Source: Phallus indusiatus (Eukaryota; Basidiomycota; Agaricomycetes; Phallales; Phallaceae). From it: DNA of 64,000 nt. The stretch is from the NCBI GenBank assembly GCA_027605045.1, contig JAQFWX010000004.1, forward strand, positions 620,001-684,000, written 5' to 3'. Each line of letters starts with the position of its first letter. Position 1 is the first letter of the stretch. Below are positions 36,378 through 48,080 of the stretch, piece by piece. The notes under the pieces were generated by a model. That model was not told the origin of the DNA. It worked only from the letters and a program-made list of their open reading frames with translations, and made no database searches. Position numbers and translations under genes: made by a program.

Positions 36378-39096
36378 ATGCCCGCTCGGTCTAGACCCGG
36401 ATATACGTCCTGGTCCCAGTCTCAGCCCATGCCTCATTCGTCTTCATTCGTCAACTCTCTTCTTTCACGTCAGGACGAGTTGGACGCGGTCGCTCGGGGC
36501 GTTGCTCGTGGAGATCTTGTCATTTATGCAAACTTTACCGATGACGAAGACGAAAACAACCCACCCAATTACTTCTCTGGTCTTTCAAACTTAGAGCCAC
36601 TTTCACCTATCTTGGACGAGGAGGTGATTACCAGAACAGGCGAAGCCTCTCGTTTGCGTCGACGGGGCGCACTGCATGGTAGAAGACACCAACATACTTA
36701 CACTACTTTATCCTGTGGAGTCGAACTTCCTTGGCGGTTTAAATTCGAAGCGGGCGATGCCTTGAACAAGCGGAATTCCAAGTCCTTACCACCTTTCACG
36801 TCCGAATTCCAAAAAAATGATTCCGTTTGTGCAGGAAGTTTACCACTAGAGTTCCCCATTACGGGTTGCAGCTCTGTAATAACGACCTGTGCCTTCATTC
36901 CGCCTTACCAGACCTTATATACCGCTTCCGAGGTGACGGATATTGTTACACCTGTGGATCCTTCTTATATGGATGAAGAGCAAGAGCTGAGAGCCGATCA
37001 GTTTTTGAGCAGAATTTTTAGTTTCTCCGACTGGAAGCCCATAGCCTGTCGTCAGTGGTAGGTTTCTCTTGTGATGACTCAACATGTCGCCCATTTATGC
37101 AACTAGCTTATAATAATAAAATTTCATGTAGTGGTAACATCGTCGGCTTGCGATATTGGCAAAATTTTCATGACGAAGTTGGGAACCCTTTGGAAGACAC
37201 ATATGGCCGCGTCAAAACCAGTCGTTTTGCATTTTTCCCCAATGCAGTCACGTCCTCAAAGCCATACAACTTAGCTGAAGGAAAGTCCTATCCCGAATCA
37301 TACACAAGAAGGCGCTTGTCTTCTCCGGTTTCAACACGTTCAGCCTCGCCAAACAGAACGAGCGTAGATTTTCGACGTTCTGATGTTCCGGATCAAGAGC
37401 CGCCCTCAACTCCAGATCAGCTTGACCAGATTCATGTCAGATTGCCTCTTGCGTCCCGAAATGAGGGCAGCTCTCGTCCTCAGCGTCTGTCGTCCGAAAC
37501 TGTTCTTCCAAGTATACCTGAGAGTTCGGGTACGCCGGGACATGGTCAAGAGGAAAACGATAACGTGTCATGGGCGACGTGGATGCCAGATCCGTATATG
37601 TACTCTTCAGAAACTGAAAATGAAGACGGTGAAACTATTGAACGGGAGCTCGAACAACGGCGGTTGCGTTTGTCCGAAGCTATTTCCATTCTACAAACGA
37701 CACACGAGGAATTCATGACAAATGAATATCCGGACGAAGTGCTAGATGAAATGGAACCCCCACCTCTGGAAAGTGTCAGCTCCTCAGAGGATAATACACC
37801 ACCACCTTCGACCTCTGATAATCACAATTTGCCCGAGACATTTACCCACATATCGAATCCAGATCCATATACACATTTAAGCTCCTCTGCACCCGTTCCA
37901 CCCTCAATATCTGCTAGAACACGCGAAGCCAACAACAACGACACACAAGACCGGCAAAGCAGTAATGGTGAGGAACTACTACTAGCATTGTTTCATGTGA
38001 TTTGAAGACTTAGTAAATTGTAAAGATGTATCACAGCCAGGTGGTGATTCAAATCCTCCTGCGCCGCCGGCATCCTCTTCCGCCCAAAATTTCAATATAC
38101 CTGTCGGCGATCAATCACACTCGCATTTGATGCCTACCCATCTACCCATCTCCTACGATTCACCAGCATCAATCTCAGACATTGAAGCAAGTAATCATGA
38201 TACCGGAGAGATTGAGAGCATTGGTATTCTTGTTGAGGTAGACCCGCCGCCTCAGAATGTAACGTCAAGCTTTGGATCGGCTGTTGTCGTACCTTCTTTG
38301 GTCGATCAAAACGAACATATTCAGCGGCACATTTTGGATTATGTCCATGTGACTCCTCCAACAGCAAACACCCTTTCTTCCCCGTCGCGCGATCACGAAG
38401 AAGAAAACAGTGAAGACAACAATGGCTCGAGCATCCCTGGCTTGGAAAATTCGACGACTGAAGAAGGATCAGAAGAACAATACACAGATTTTGACTTCAA
38501 AACGGATAATTTATTCAATATTAACGCTTCAACGGGAGAATCGCCCAGTGTTTCAAATGGGGTCTACAGCAATTATGACCTTCATTCGACAAGTTCGTGT
38601 GATATAGCATCTTTGTTGAACCCTTCTTTTAACTAAGTTATGCACAGGTCTAACCCCTTTTCGAGAATATACCCCTTCACTACCACCTTTATCACCCGGA
38701 GCTTTGGCAACCCCGTCGCTTCCCTATTCACCAACAACCTCAGTACCACTTCCTCCAACACTACTTCCACTAATGGAAATACTAGATTCCATTGACATGG
38801 AAGTACTACCTTTAGCAAGATACTCCGACCTCGAGGAATCAGATCCCGAGTCCGAAACGTCTGATACAGATTCCAACAGCGAAGATCACGATGATAATCC
38901 TCGAGACGAATCGGTTTATACGACAGAAGTGCCGTGGGACCAATCTGATGCGGATTCGGCGCAATGGCCGGATTACGACGAGTCGCCGATGAACTTTCAA
39001 ATACCGTGGTCGTTTGAAGATGTTTTTCCTTTCCCGCCAGACGAGTTTGATTATGTTACCACGGAATTACCACCCACATTCGAGGAAGAGGGCTGA
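36378..39096 (+). CDS. Long disordered acidic Ser/Pro-rich protein, unknown function
   Basis: A four-exon gene of roughly 840 residues that I do not recognise. The start is the ATG at 36378 (MPARSRPGYTSWSQSQPMPH); an upstream in-frame ATG at 36318 is possible. Exon 1 ends at 37057 and exon 2 starts at 37132, joining RQ and CGNIVGLRYWQNFHDEVGNP, which together with IFSFSDWKP and SCGVELPWRFKFEAG is the only ordered-looking part. The rest is Ser, Pro, Glu and Asp-rich, with Arg/Ser patches such as RRRLSSPVSTRSASPNRTS. Splices near 37965 (acceptor after CAGCCAG) and 38604 (TGT codon split) keep the frame. The C-terminus is strongly acidic and ends PPTFEEEG. No membrane segment is seen. Confidence 0.7.
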
Positions 39097-39458
39097 ATAT
39101 TAATTATGACTATATGACTGGAGAAGAAACTATATTACCATCTGTTCTTGATCTGCAACTATCAATCAATTCGACCTTTTCTCATTGCATTATTTTGCTT
39201 TATGTTCCGGTCTCTTGTTTAAAATGTGCATATATAGAAACAAATAACTTAAAAGATTTCGGCTCTGTGCTCAATCAACAAAAACTTTTGGGGTATCGCT
39301 AACATTCAATAATAAATTCCATTCATGCATTTTCTTTTCCTTTTTCTCTTATATATCGCACATGGGCTTTTGTAGGAGAAAGAGAGAACAGGATAACAAT
39401 CAAATAGACCTTAAATACCTATACAACGTCTTTTCTTCTTTTTGGTACCGATCTAACG
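39097..39458. other. 3' flanks of convergent genes
   Basis: A+T-rich untranslated sequence lies between the disordered-protein gene and OST1. No gene is seen. Confidence 0.6.
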
Positions 39459-41217
39459 TCATTTTGACTTTACGTCTGATTCACCGTGGATTCGGGGATC
39501 GATACGTTTGACGACTAAGCCGATCAAGAAAATGGTGATGAAGGCTACGCTAACTGCGATAGGCTTTTTGAGATGTGAGCTCAGAGGAACGCGGTATGAT
39601 ACCTGAGAAAGGATGGGTTAGACGGTCGGACAATAGTGAACATAACAAAGAGATGAACGAACGTAGACTGATCCAGTGTGATAGTCTGTTACACCTTTCT
39701 TGGTGAGAACAACAGTTGGACGACCAGTCGTATCGAGGTAGGTGATATGATTGATTGTTTCTACAGAGTCCATGGTAAACGGTGTATAAACGGTAATATC
39801 CCTGGAAAAGAACATTATGATCGCTTCACTGCGGAAAAAACTGGTTCAAAGCTTACGTGGAGGCTTCAGGAAGGACGATTCTGACTTCGGCTTCATCGAC
39901 GCTTGCTGTAGGAATTGGAGTCCAGAATGGAACGGAGAGGATATGCAAGTTTTGCGATCTATCATATCGCACGGAGTCGCGCAAAGGAGCGTCCCAGCCA
40001 AGAGTGAAGTTGTATGTCCATCCACCCATGATAGGATAGCGTGGTTTGAATTCAAGGGTGCTCCATTGTATATTAGAGGATTTCTGTAGAAGAACTTTTG
40101 AAGGAACAGGAGCAGGACGGAAATGCGAAGTAGAGACGTTCCCGTTCAAATCATAAAAGTAGGGAGAAGAAATCCCTTTTGGAAGGTGTAACTTGATTTC
40201 AGTCAGGATGCCGGGAGTTGGAAGGTGATTGTAAAGCATAACTTGATGGGTCAATCTAGAGAACTGTCCCTTTAGTTTAGCGCCGTCGTTCAATAGATGA
40301 ATTTCGTCTTGGACGTTGAGGTTTGAGCCCCAGTGGCTTATCTCGACACTTCTGTTGAGAGACAGAAGACGAAGGACTGGAGAAGACACGTCGTAACGGA
40401 TTGAGATGGGCGCTTGGTTGTCTGATTGGAATGTAGAAGTCGTCGATGGGGGAAGAGAGCTGAAAGGACCATATGTAATTGTTGCTCCAGATTTGACGGG
40501 TCCTGAGTTTCCAGAGATGTCAAAAGGCGATGTATAGTTGTCTGCCGGAGTTGTGTAACTATGAACTTCAGGCGATGGAGGACTAAAGATAGGTGTTGAG
40601 CAAATATGTCTCGTGTATTCGAACAACCGTAATTTGCTCACCGAACTTTGGTCCTTTGGGATTTTGTAGCGTAAGGGCTTATAATGAACAAGTCGGTAGT
40701 ATATTTCAGTGAGTGTGGAGCGTCTTGTGCTGCTGTCGCCGGGACAGGTACGCCCGCGTTTGACTGGACAGTTTCAAATTCCAATTGTATCTCTTCAGCT
40801 GCATTCAAAGTTTTTGGGAGCGTCGCTTTGTAAAGGTATGATCGACTATAATAAATGTTGAGATTAATACACAAACGGCAAGCACAAGATACCAAGAAGA
40901 CCGATATACCTCTCCTTGTCGTACACGGCCTCTTCCAAGTTAAGGACTGTCCTCTCATCTTCACCCTTAGGACGTAACAAAGCCTCCGCCCAAGTAGTTC
41001 GCCGCCCGTCTTGCTCTCCAAGTGCAAATGTGTAATCGCGAACACCGTCTTCTAACGCACGCACAGTATAGCGTGTCGAAACGTGCGTCAACGCTCCGTC
41101 CAGTTCTATCGTCCTGACAATGGCATTATTTTCGACTTTCGAAGAAGTTGTCTGCGCCGCATTGGCAAAATAGAAGAAAAGAGAGTAAAATAACGGTGTT
41201 GTCGTGACCCAGCGCAT
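39459..41217 (-). CDS. OST1: Oligosaccharyltransferase subunit OST1 (ribophorin I)
   Basis: OST1 is a type I ER membrane subunit of the complex that transfers N-glycans to nascent proteins. The start ATG at 41217 opens a signal peptide ([20 protein letters not shown]). Motifs follow over several exons: NNAIVRTIELDGALTHVSTR, SYLYKATLPKTLNAAEEIQL, APTPKIYSY, and further on LTHQVMLYNHLPTPG and FKPRYPIMGGWTYNFTLGWD. This last tract, near 39990-40040, is a hallmark of ribophorin I. A C-terminal transmembrane helix (IAVSVAFITIFLIGLVV, about 39490-39545) precedes a short Lys/Arg-rich tail ending DVKSK. Antisense ORFs over this locus are shadows. Confidence 0.9.
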
Positions 41218-41372
41218 TGCTGTAGTCTATTTAGTTTTGGTGTCGACGTGGAATGTGCAGCTGCGTATGTAAGCAGTCCCACGGCTACAACTATTGGACA
41301 ACTATCCAGAAAACAATTTGAATTTCCAAAAGGTTTGCACGAGTGATGAGGATTATTAATGTTTGTATTATT

Positions 41373-42424
41373 TTACCATGCGTATACTGGAGGCATATTT
41401 ACAAGTGGACGGTCTTCTCGCATTAATCCTGGCGAGCGAATCTTCTTGAGCCGTCTTTCTAAGAGCATCTGAGCTTTTTCTTCAAGTGTTTTTCCTTCTT
41501 TTAAGACTACCGTCAAATTTGAATCGGGATGAACGCGAATACCCATTCTACCACGGCCTTTGGGTTCTATCCTTTTGAGCCTTTTCTTGCCTTTATTCAC
41601 CCAGGCTTCAGCTTAAGAAAGAATAGCGTCGCCATTGTCAGTCAATCATCCATAAAGTATGGGTTTAGCTAAGAAAATACCTACCAACAATTAATTTGGA
41701 TCGATCAAGGCTTTTGCTTTCAATTGCATGGTTACGCGCAACAACCAACATGTTTTTGACACGCTTGGCCGCTCTCTTCTGAGAGAAATTCATCTGCAGG
41801 ATGGCATAATCAATAGGTTTTCCCGATATTTGACGTCCTAACATGTTCAATTTTCGATGTGATATCTTGAAGAAAGATGTTGCAGCTTTTTGCTGTACGA
41901 CCATCCGTTAGTTGACATTGTTGCGCAACGAAGGGATACCAAAGCACTTCATACCTGTGTCTTTTTCTGTGATGGGGTAAAGGACTTCAGCCCGGAAACT
42001 TTATCCGATACCATTCCTTCTCCTTTTGAATCCTCCTCTAATAACTTGGGGACTTCGTCGAAAATGCTTCCTTGCCCTTTCGCTTTGTCAGTCTCCTTCA
42101 TTATCTCTTCCTCCTTTTTTGTCATCGGCTCTAGCGACGCCGGCATTAGTCTTTCTCTCACCCAGTTGAACGGATTAGCCATCCCACTATTGAAATAAAA
42201 AGAAGACAAAAGTTCATTGTTGCATAATTGCTTATAGAGCCAAAAACCGACATACCGTTTCGAGACCCATTGCACGCCATTTGACACCACTGGGGGGTGT
42301 ACTCGAGAAATTATTAACGCATTAGCTAGAAGGACATAAATTCTATTATTAAACTTTTGAACAGGATAAGAGTAAAGCTGCAAGCACCTAATTGGAATGT
42401 CCGTTTTGTCGCTCGGGATTGCAT
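41373..42424 (-). CDS. MRPL22: Mitochondrial large-subunit ribosomal protein uL22m
   Basis: This is a mitoribosomal protein lining the peptide exit tunnel. The start ATG at 42424 gives exon 1 (42424-42388) MQSRATKRTFQL. It joins exon 2 (42325-42256) ANALIISRVHPPVVSNGVQW and exon 3 (from 42186) GMANPFNWVRERLMP. The first 30 or so residues are basic, hydroxylated and lack acidic residues, as expected for a mitochondrial presequence. The L22 core reads FKISHRKLNMLGRQISGKPI followed by DYAILQMNFSQKRAAKRVKN. The final exon ends NMPPVYAW. The acceptor after GTCGTACAG joins KKTQ to QKAATSFFKIS in frame. Length and motifs match fungal uL22m. Confidence 0.88.
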
Positions 42425-42472
42425 GGACCAAAACCTGTTACGTAATAGGTTTTAGTCAGCAAACGCAGCGGC

Positions 42473-42797
42473 TTCGGCGCATGGTACTTTCTTTAAGCTT
42501 TGACGACAATCCACGAATCCCATCTTGACTATTAGTCAAATGCTTCTTCTTGTAAGTAAACCCTGAATGCAATTCAAAAAGCAATTTTCTCAAACTGATG
42601 CTTAGCCATCGATCTGGATACACTGGCACTGCCTTTTCACATGCAAATGTCAAGAAGATTTTCGGATTCCCGATGAACCTTCAGCGCAAGCTCTCAAAGA
42701 CCCCACGGATTTTGTCCTTAATCCAATCTCAATAGACGACCTCGTTGGAAAAATCAATGCCGTGGGCTTTGAATTCACGTTCATGAAGTACTACTAG
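42473..42797 (+). other. Possible small gene or gene fragment, unidentified
   Basis: A canonical short intron (GTAAGT ... CTGATGCTTAG, about 42553-42606) is followed by a clean reading frame. It encodes IPDEPSAQALKDPTDFVLNP and DDLVGKINAVGFEFTFMKYY before the stop at 42795-42797. The upstream exon is short and ambiguous in frame. The composition looks protein-coding, but I recognise no family. It could be the 3' end of a decayed gene lying against the uL22m promoter. Confidence 0.3.
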
Positions 42798-43445
42798 AGA
42801 CGCATATCATGGCACCTTAGTATGGCTCTAGTTTTTCCTAAGCTGTGAGACATAATTGAAAACTGGAACGTGGAACATATACATTCGAAATAGCCCGAAT
42901 ATGAAAACGTAATTAAAACTGGTTGACCAATTTTATCAGGGTAAATCACATCAACGTGTGGATAAAATTAAACGGACAGGGGAAGATTGTTCACGGGGAT
43001 ATGAGTGGCGAAGAAGCAGTACTCCGTTGTAAGGATCCAGAATATAGCGGACACAAAGAATTTTCAATTCACACATACATGCGTCTCATAAGGCACGTTT
43101 TTTCTCACTCTTTGCACTGGGTCAAGTTCTTAAAAATCGCCGTGTTTTATGTCAGATTTCTTTAGACTTCTAATCAGGAAGACCAATATAAAATATTGAC
43201 ACCTCACTCTCACGCTCACTTCAGTAGATTGTCTTACTTCTGACGACTACTCACAATGTGACAATTTGACTATTATTTTTTATATTGACCTACGTTAATT
43301 TGAAGTATGTATCGTTGTCCGTATCTTTCAACCAGCATACATGAAAGTGAAATCGAACAGGCTACTAGGAAAACTCTAAAATTCTATCCTTAGGCATGGA
43401 GAGGAGTCAGCCCGATATCCCCGGTTACCGGTTACCGATTACCGC
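42798..43445. other. Intergenic stretch
   Basis: No supported gene. The 80-codon ORF at 42923-43165 has no recognisable motif. Just after the peroxygenase stop, near 43420-43443, GGTTACC-like heptamers repeat about three times. Confidence 0.5.
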
Positions 43446-44913
43446 TCATTCTCCGAACGGGAAGAGCTGGGTGCAATTTGCTGCGGCAAAGGGTGCGAAA
43501 AAGAACCCGAGATTGGCATTAAGATTGTCCTTCAAGATACCTGTGGGATTGGGATAAAGAGGGAGGAAAATGTTCTGGACGAAATTCGTGTACAGTCCGC
43601 ACGAGTCACTGAGATTCGGCGAGTTGGGGTCGACAGTGAAGGAGTTGACTGCAGTTCCATTATTTTTTCCCGGTTGAGTAGGATGCGCAGCGAAAATTGC
43701 GTCGATCGCCTTGCCTAGCAACAAGCCGGTCTTTGATGCATCATTACGGTGGAAGTCTTCTGGGAAATGGTGGTCCCGGAAGAAACTCAATGCGTCGTCT
43801 ATTGGGAGGATACCATCGGCTTTGCGACCGTCGACGAAGAAAATAAGTGCGAATGCAGATTCGCCATAAGCTGTGGTGAAACGCGGAGAAAGGATTGAGA
43901 ACGTTGGGTTAGTCGCGATACTTTCTTGAATACGCGCGAATCGCAATTCGGCGGCAACTGTCAAGTTGTAATTTCCACCACCGAATGTGTTACTGAAGTT
44001 GACGAACTGTTATCGTCGGAGTATTGTTAGATCAAGCTCAAACAGGCGGTGGATCTGCACTTGAGCTGCTTACCTGTTCAAAAAGACCGGGATTGAAATC
44101 GTGATTATCACCAAAGAAGAAGTCCACTATTAATAAAACATGGGAATCAGCAAAGGGATAGCTAAAATAAGCTCAAATAGCGGGACGTACGGCGGGTCAT
44201 ACTGGCATCACCTGTAAAAATGTAATGTAACACGCATGTCAAGTACCCATGTGAGAAAATGAATGTGCATCAGAAAGAAGAAGAAAAAGAAGACATTACC
44301 TTCGAAAACGGCATGTGTGTCTAATCCTCCAACAATTGCCGGACTTGGGGGATTGGGACCGGTTGAGTTCGTTTTGCTCCCGATACTCATCAAATTAGTA
44401 AGGGGATTGCCATCGACAAGCATGGTAGAGAACGCGAGAAGGGTCGCCGTTTCGTAGTTCATGCCAAAACCTTTAATTTGAAATATGTAAGACCGAAAGT
44501 TCCATGTCGCATATATGAACAAGATAGCTAACCTTCTTGAACAGCTGTTAAGATTTGACCTGGAGTTGCGATCCCATTGCGAGGGAGGTACTATGATAGT
44601 AAAATTAAATCGGTGAAATCGGACAAAGTACTGCAGTACTTACACCATGAGAAGCCAAAGTGTTCAAGCCAGGGCAAGGACCACGGATATCTCCTGGACG
44701 AAGAGGCAAAAAGGGATGAGCTGGATCGTTAACCAACTGAACAAAGGAAGCATTGATTGGAGGAGGAGGCTGGGGGGTTGGGATGACATTCAACCTCGGA
44801 AGGAGAGCCTGGAGCTCTCTCTCCGTCAGACCCGCAAGGGACTGGTATTGAGGCATCCCTACAGCTCCAGTGACCAGAGCTACGAGAGGCAACAGAAAAG
44901 AGAATTTTGCCAT
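43446..44913 (-). CDS. Unspecific peroxygenase (heme-thiolate peroxidase)
   Basis: This is a secreted fungal heme-thiolate enzyme that uses hydrogen peroxide to oxygenate diverse organic substrates. The start ATG at 44913 opens a signal peptide (MAKFSFLLPLVALVTGAVGM). The heme-ligand motif PCP lies in GDIRGPCPGLNTLASHG. The EGD motif is formed by splicing at about 44300/44210, giving FEGDASMTR, followed by DFFFGDNHDFNPGLFEQF and GGNYNLTVAAELR. The acid-base pair Arg and Glu occur seven residues apart in PRFTTAYGE, as in the Agrocybe enzyme. Two Cys (SDSCGLY and ANCTQLFP) match its C-terminal disulfide. This is the long, Arg-type group. All catalytic residues are present, so it is probably functional. 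Confidence 0.9.
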
Positions 44914-47049
44914 GAGAAAGATTTCAGGAGTTAAGTTAAGGGAAGAAGGGACGGTGGTGGATCTGTCAATGTGTTCAGGTGTCAGTTAAGAGATGCTCTT
45001 TGACCCCACTTATATAGTGTTCGCGAACGCAAGCATATGTATAGTAACCAGTGGGGAGGTGCATCGCATATGCACGAAGCCTGGCTTCGGAGTTGTTTAC
45101 AAATTGATGAAATTAATGTCTGCCGCTGATAGAGTCACCGTTAATATTGGGACTGAGGTCCGCAGTTGCGTAACCTCCAAATAGATAGTGCTAATGCTTC
45201 AACCGCTTAATCAATGCATTGTAAGAAATCTGCTATATCTTTAAAGTTTGCAGGCAATCTTATCCAACATTCTGCATGCTACCAGCGAGGAGTCGTCCGT
45301 CGAACATATCGTCCTCCAATTGCACGGGATCAAAGACAAGTAGTAAACGTTCTAACAACCGGCTGCCTGTCAACAAAGTCTCGAAGAAGAAGCCGATGCC
45401 CCGTTCACAGCGGCGACCAGTGTCATTAAGCGACGGAGCGTGTGATCTACACTGCGTACAGATTGGCTAGGCAGCCGGTTTTGTCTAAGTACAAGGAACA
45501 GCTCGAACGTTTTAGCCACTTTTTTCTGCGCGCATAGTTCAGGATAGTGTGGCAAGTCGATCCTGATGTTTAATGCGAGTTCGAAATCTCAAACTGGAAG
45601 CTTCAAGTGCAATAGATCCCCGGTTGGACCTTAACCCAGACATTCCAGACAGATTGAGTGATTGCGAATACTGGAATGTCGGATAACCAAATCGGTGAGG
45701 TACTCTGGAACATCGAAAAAGCCTGACATGTATCTCATTTCTCACTTGAAAGGCACCAAGGAAAAGAACCTTCTTTGGTAGACAAACGATTTCCCTGCCG
45801 AATTTTAAGCCGTTTCCTCCATCCTGTCATATTTGTGCCGATCATTATCCGCAAGAGGTGTATAGCAATCAGGGCAGAATTATCAGTGACACTAAACATG
45901 CTTCGAGTGCGTACGTACCTGATTGGCTTCAAGATGTGGTCATGGCAGCTATACAGTAGATGATGGGGCCCGCGTGCAGAGCTGCGGTTTGCGCAGAGTA
46001 TCGCATACGATAATTAGTCTAGAAGAATACTGAATGAACACAGCATTTAACGCACGTACAGGTATACGTGCGAAAACGTGCGGAAATGAGCGTTGAGAAT
46101 ATCTGTCAATCGCAGAGGCAGTTGCAACTTTCAAAAATTTCGAGATTTAGACGCCATGCCAGGAGCACCGGGACAGCAGCCCGGAGCCGTACTACCACGT
46201 CAGCGCCTCCCATGAGTCAGTGTCTGGTTCGAACGTACTATATGTAGGAATTGTGAGTCTCAACATAATCAATTAGGGATGATCCAGATAAAAGTATCAG
46301 GAATCAGACAGACGAGACTTTCACTCGGTTTGGCATCCGAACATGAACGCGCGTTGCCGAAATCAAGCCGGAATCACCTCCAATGAAAATTGCGTTCGAT
46401 AAAGGCTAAAATATTTGGATACTGTCTGAAGCCGGTGTACCGGTGAGTAGCGAACATGGTAAGTAATAACTAAGACCGCACCGAAAAAAGAATCCATACT
46501 CGTTCAATCCTATTGTCAAATCGTATTGGAATGTTTGGCTATTCTTCATTTGCCACTTTGTTCTATATGTATTTAATAAAATGTTTAGCCGCCACTGTTG
46601 ATGCGGTACGCTGCGCCAAAGGAACCCTTAAAGGCTCCATGGCATAGCCACCAAAAGCGTATGTAAAATCAGCGTACAGCTTTAATGAGTTTTGTTTAAA
46701 ATTACTATAGCTTTGGCCAAATTGCCAGCGTTGTCCACATTGTATAACGGAGCATCATGAGCACTGGCATGGTTTCTCCCGGGTCATTAAGTGAGTTCAA
46801 ACAATTGAGTTCAAGCTGATACGAAAATTCTGTCCCAACTCACAATTATATCGCTCCACTAAGCATTCCTCCAGTATAACAGTTACAGCTGGGTTTTCAA
46901 GGGCGTGATGACGAAATTAAACAGTGAGGCACTTTCCGACCAAAAATTATTACTCCACTCATTCAAAATCAAAACTACTAATGAGGAGCCAACCAATATG
47001 CCTGAATAAATTTATCTTCGTGTGGAACTACCGATATGATTGTCGTTCT
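44914..47049. other. Gene-poor intergenic stretch
   Basis: A TATA-like CTATATAAG on the minus strand near 45009-45018 probably serves the peroxygenase. A 12-base perfect inverted pair (AACCGGCTGCCT) lies near 45358 and 45470. Several 60-codon ORFs exist but none shows family motifs or consistent splicing. I see no gene I can support in these 2.1 kb. Confidence 0.5.
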
Positions 47050-47360
47050 TTAAAAGGGTAGTTCGGAAATGAGATACCCGCTGAGTCCTGACATATATTT
47101 ATGTATGCCATCGAAAAAACATACACTTGTTGTAGGAGTGTTTGCATCACTTGTAGCCTGCGGATCCGGAAAACCAGAAGACCAACCAATTAACTGCTCA
47201 GATCTTTGTTGTATGTAGAGTTGATATCCGCCCAATTCATTGGGATCAACAAGAGATCATATGGTATGGCAACGCAGTGATGAAGTTGGATGACTCCAAA
47301 GTTTTCAGCCTGATTGCTGAATTCTCCTTGTATTCTTACTATTTGGATGATTTCTCTTTA
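47050..47360 (-). pseudogene. Decayed coding remnant, unidentified
   Basis: Minus-strand coding-like sequence reads IVRIQGEFSNQAENFGVIQL and HHCVAIPYDL. After a one-base frame change near 47250 it continues DPNELGGYQLYIQQRSEQLI, then GWSSGFPDPQATSDANTPTT and SGLSGYLISELPF, to a stop at 47050. A further open piece in another frame (VVPHEDKFIQAYWLAPH) follows at about 46980-47040. The continuity of plausible protein sequence across frames suggests a gene that has lost its frame. I do not recognise the family. Confidence 0.35.
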
Positions 47361-47456
47361 GCCAGTCAGAACAATGGGGTTTTTATTATACTTAAGCTCA
47401 GAGCTTGAACATCGTTTCCAGGTTATTTGACTCTCATCTATCAACTATGAAATCCG

Positions 47457-47466
47457 TATATAAATA
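47457..47466 (+). promoter_or_regulatory. TATA box of secreted peptide 3
   Basis: TATATAAATA about 85 bases upstream of the ATG at 47545. The spacing is similar to the TATA boxes of the other two short secreted-peptide genes. Confidence 0.55.
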
Positions 47467-47544
47467 AAGCCGTAGTGCATAACTTTATTTTTGATTCATA
47501 GCACACTTCACCAAAAATTCCTCCCACATTCACGTTATTACACG

Positions 47545-48080
47545 ATGTCTATCACTCGTCTTCTCACATCTGTCTTCCTCATTGCAGCCACTACAGCGAT
47601 AGCTCTGCCTACAGGTAAATTTTGAGAGTGAATGACCGAGGCCATTATTATTGCCGTTTGCAAAATAGTTTTCCAGCCCTATTTCGCACCAAAAATTCAA
47701 AGTCTTTTAAAAATTCTGGGACCACTTGTGAAAATTTAGGAAAATTATATTATGAATTATAGGATACATTTGGTACATGTAATAATTTTTGTGAATGAGA
47801 TATCTTTGAAAAGTACATGCAGCTCACCATATGAAGTGCAGTTAAACTGATGATTCTCTGTCTAAAAAATTATTACATGGAATGGTTTTTGTTCTAAAAT
47901 TCAGTGGATAATTTCTTTCAATTTTTACAAGTGAAACTGGAATTTTTGAAGGACTTTGCAATTTTGATGTAAAATCAGGGGTGGAAAACTATTTTGCAAA
48001 CGGCAATAACTGACTTATCAGACGATGCCTCCAAAGAGCTTACTCCTGAACAAGATGCTGGGGAGTTGCCTGGCTTTTGA
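47545..48080 (+). CDS. Short secreted peptide precursor 3 (42 aa, C-terminal PGF)
   Basis: Exon 1 (47545-47614) encodes the signal peptide MSITRLLTSVFLIAATTAIA ending ALPT. Exon 2 (48022-48080) encodes DDASKELTPEQDAGELPGF and a TGA. The join keeps frame (70 + 59 bases = 43 codons with stop). The predicted mature part is acidic, lacks Cys and ends PGF. It strongly recalls the precursor at 23015, which has the same ALPT boundary and a similar size and acidic tail ending DGF. The intron is long (407 bases) because a MITE-like element sits inside it; without the element it would be about 45 bases, normal for this genome. The function is unknown. Confidence 0.55.
47648..48009. mobile_element. MITE-like element (362 bp) inside the intron of secreted peptide 3
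   Basis: Perfect 28-base terminal inverted repeats occur at 47648-47675 and 47982-48009 (TTATTGCCGTTTGCAAAATA and eight further bases). Weaker complementarity continues inward for some 30 bases. If the ends are set at TTGCCG/CGGCAA, the element is flanked by TA on both sides, the target duplication of Tc1/mariner-type transposition. There is no ORF inside. The interior is very A+T-rich. Confidence 0.75.

Noticed and set aside
39853..40089. Plus-strand ORFs over OST1
   Set aside because: They are antisense to conserved ribophorin I sequence.
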